NCBI RefSeq assembly: GCF_016124105.1
Contig: NZ_JADGMQ010000001.1
Location: 550,707-614,706, forward strand
Reading direction: 5' to 3'
Length of the DNA: 64,000 nt
From: Aquamicrobium zhengzhouense
Lineage (GTDB): Bacteria > Pseudomonadota > Alphaproteobacteria > Rhizobiales > Rhizobiaceae
The position numbers were made by a program, and so were the translations under genes. Under the pieces are notes generated by a model. It worked only from the letters and a program-made list of their open reading frames with translations, searched no databases and was not told where the DNA came from. Below, piece after piece: positions 63,200-64,000 of the stretch. The stretch's first letter is position 1, and each line of letters starts with the position of its first letter.

Positions 63200-64000
63200 T
63201 CCGTAGCGCCGGTCGTGACACCACCGGTCGGTGCGGGCGTAGTTGCGCCCGGTGCATCAGCCTGGTCACCAAGTGCGCTGCCGAAGTACCGGAAGAACTC
63301 CGAATCCGGCGACAGCACCATGGTCGTGCCAGTACCCTCTAGTGCCTTCGTGTAGGCAGCCATCGAGCGATAGAACTCGAAGAAGCCTGGATCACGCTGG
63401 AAAGCGTCGGCGAAGATCGCGTTCCGCTCGGCTTCACCCTCACCGCGGAGAATTTCAGATTCGCGACGCGCGTCCGCCACGATCTCCACTACCTCACGGT
63501 CCGCACGAGCACGGATACGCTGGGCAGCTTCGCGACCACGAGCGCGCAGGCGCTCCGCCTCGGCCAGACGCTCCGCACGCATACGCTCGTACGTCTGCTG
63601 CGAAACTTCCTGGGTCAGGTCAGTACGGCGGATACGAACGTCGACGATCTCGAGACCGAGAGACGTCGCGTCCGGACGCAGCTGATCGCGCACTTCACGC
63701 ATCATTGATGAGCGCTCTTCCGAAAGAGCGGCTTCAAAGCCACGCAGACCGTAGACGCGACGAAGGGCAGCATCAAGACGGGTGCGAAGGCGCTGCTCAG
63801 CGAGCGGCACACTACCGGACACGGCCAGACGGAACCGGCGTGGGTCGGAAATGCGGTAGGCGATGAAGGCATCGACTTCATAGAAGCGACCGCCAGAAAC
63901 CTGAACGCGGATATCATCGAGATCGAAGCGCAAGACGCGGTCTTCGATCAGCTGGACATTGTCCGCTTCCATGAACGACAGCGGCAACTTGAAATAGATG
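63196..64000 (-). CDS. hflC: HflC protease modulator (SPFH/stomatin domain), N-terminus beyond window
   Basis: The visible 268 codons cover most of HflC, an inner-membrane SPFH protein that works with HflK to modulate FtsH protease. Seen are the SPFH core (about VLRFDLDDIRVQVSGGRFYEVDAFIAYRI), the coiled-coil region rich in RARADRE repeats, and an Ala/Thr/Pro-rich tail. The reading frame is open to the right edge: IYFKLPLSF precedes an internal Met at 63987 that is not the true start, since the membrane anchor must lie further upstream. Overlaps DUF2065 by 4 bp. Confidence 0.93.
   Translation of the reverse strand, partial: IYFKLPLSFMEADNVQLIEDRVLRFDLDDIRVQVSGGRFYEVDAFIAYRISDPRRFRLAVSGSVPLAEQRLRTRLDAALRRVYGLRGFEAALSEERSSMMREVRDQLRPDATSLGLEIVDVRIRRTDLTQEVSQQTYERMRAERLAEAERLRARGREAAQRIRARADREVVEIVADARRESEILRGEGEAERNAIFADAFQRDPGFFEFYRSMAAYTKALEGTGTTMVLSPDSEFFRYFGSALGDQADAPGATTPAPTGGVTTGATE

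Noticed and set aside
63196-63987. hflC as a complete gene starting at 63987
   Set aside because: Residues upstream of that Met (IYFKLP) match HflC and the membrane anchor is missing, so the gene continues beyond the window.

Overview
The window reads as a chromosomal segment of an alphaproteobacterium of the order Hyphomicrobiales (Rhizobiales), most like the Phyllobacteriaceae/Rhizobiaceae side. The evidence is gene content and order: hflC - DUF2065 - degP - serB - miaA - ilvIH - ilvC, gor - DUF2059 - rpiA - gph, nadE beside gltX, a BA14K protein, a DUF2865 protein, an HWE histidine kinase and candidate EcfG-type stress promoters. Coding density is high, composition is moderately GC-rich by eye, and no IS element, integrase, prophage, CRISPR array or rRNA is visible. 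The genus cannot be fixed from the sequence alone.

Layout. 1-4.9 kb: a minus-strand Mla-type lipid-transport operon (STAS-permease, ATPase, MCE protein, auxiliary lipoprotein) followed by a VOC protein that leaves the window. 4.99-7.7 kb: a plus-strand trio of DgcA-like epimerase/racemase, an SDR lacking the usual Tyr/Lys, and a fumarylacetoacetate-hydrolase-family enzyme. 7.8-19.4 kb: central metabolism (malic enzyme, gltX, nadE, extradiol dioxygenase, class II DAHP synthase, glutathione reductase, rpiA). 19.6-29.6 kb: gph, then an accessory catabolic locus: malonyl-CoA synthase, a Cys-form UGSC protein, a thioredoxin-reductase-like flavoenzyme, a GntR regulator, an AEC (malonate-type) carrier, and convergently a tripartite tricarboxylate transporter whose TctA and TctB are fused. 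Related GTGCATAC/ATGTATAC-like motifs precede three of its units. A roughly 900-bp gene-poor stretch and a tRNA-Lys(CTT) follow.

30.7-40.1 kb: a divergent GntR-controlled locus. One arm holds an Fe-type alcohol dehydrogenase, an aldehyde dehydrogenase and an alpha/beta hydrolase. The other holds GntR, a ribose-type ABC importer and a DJ-1/PfpI protein. An FMN reductase follows. 40.1-45 kb: a 27-residue membrane peptide and an HWE kinase, each behind an EcfG-like promoter, then a MacAB-type efflux operon. 45-54.8 kb: Nudix and exo/endonuclease-phosphatase pair, BA14K, ilvC with an upstream TetR gene carrying a 25-bp palindrome, kup, pdxJ, a SpoIIAA-like STAS protein, a RecD-like helicase and a LysE exporter.

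54.9-64 kb: ilvIH under a complete attenuator (18-residue leader peptide with Ile-Leu-Val-Val-Val, then an intrinsic terminator), a HerA-like ATPase, miaA and serB with overlapping divergent start codons, degP, DUF2065 and the start-truncated hflC at the right edge. The most interesting items are the UGSC/flavoenzyme/malonate locus, the ilv attenuator, the three EcfG-like promoters and the TetR operator.
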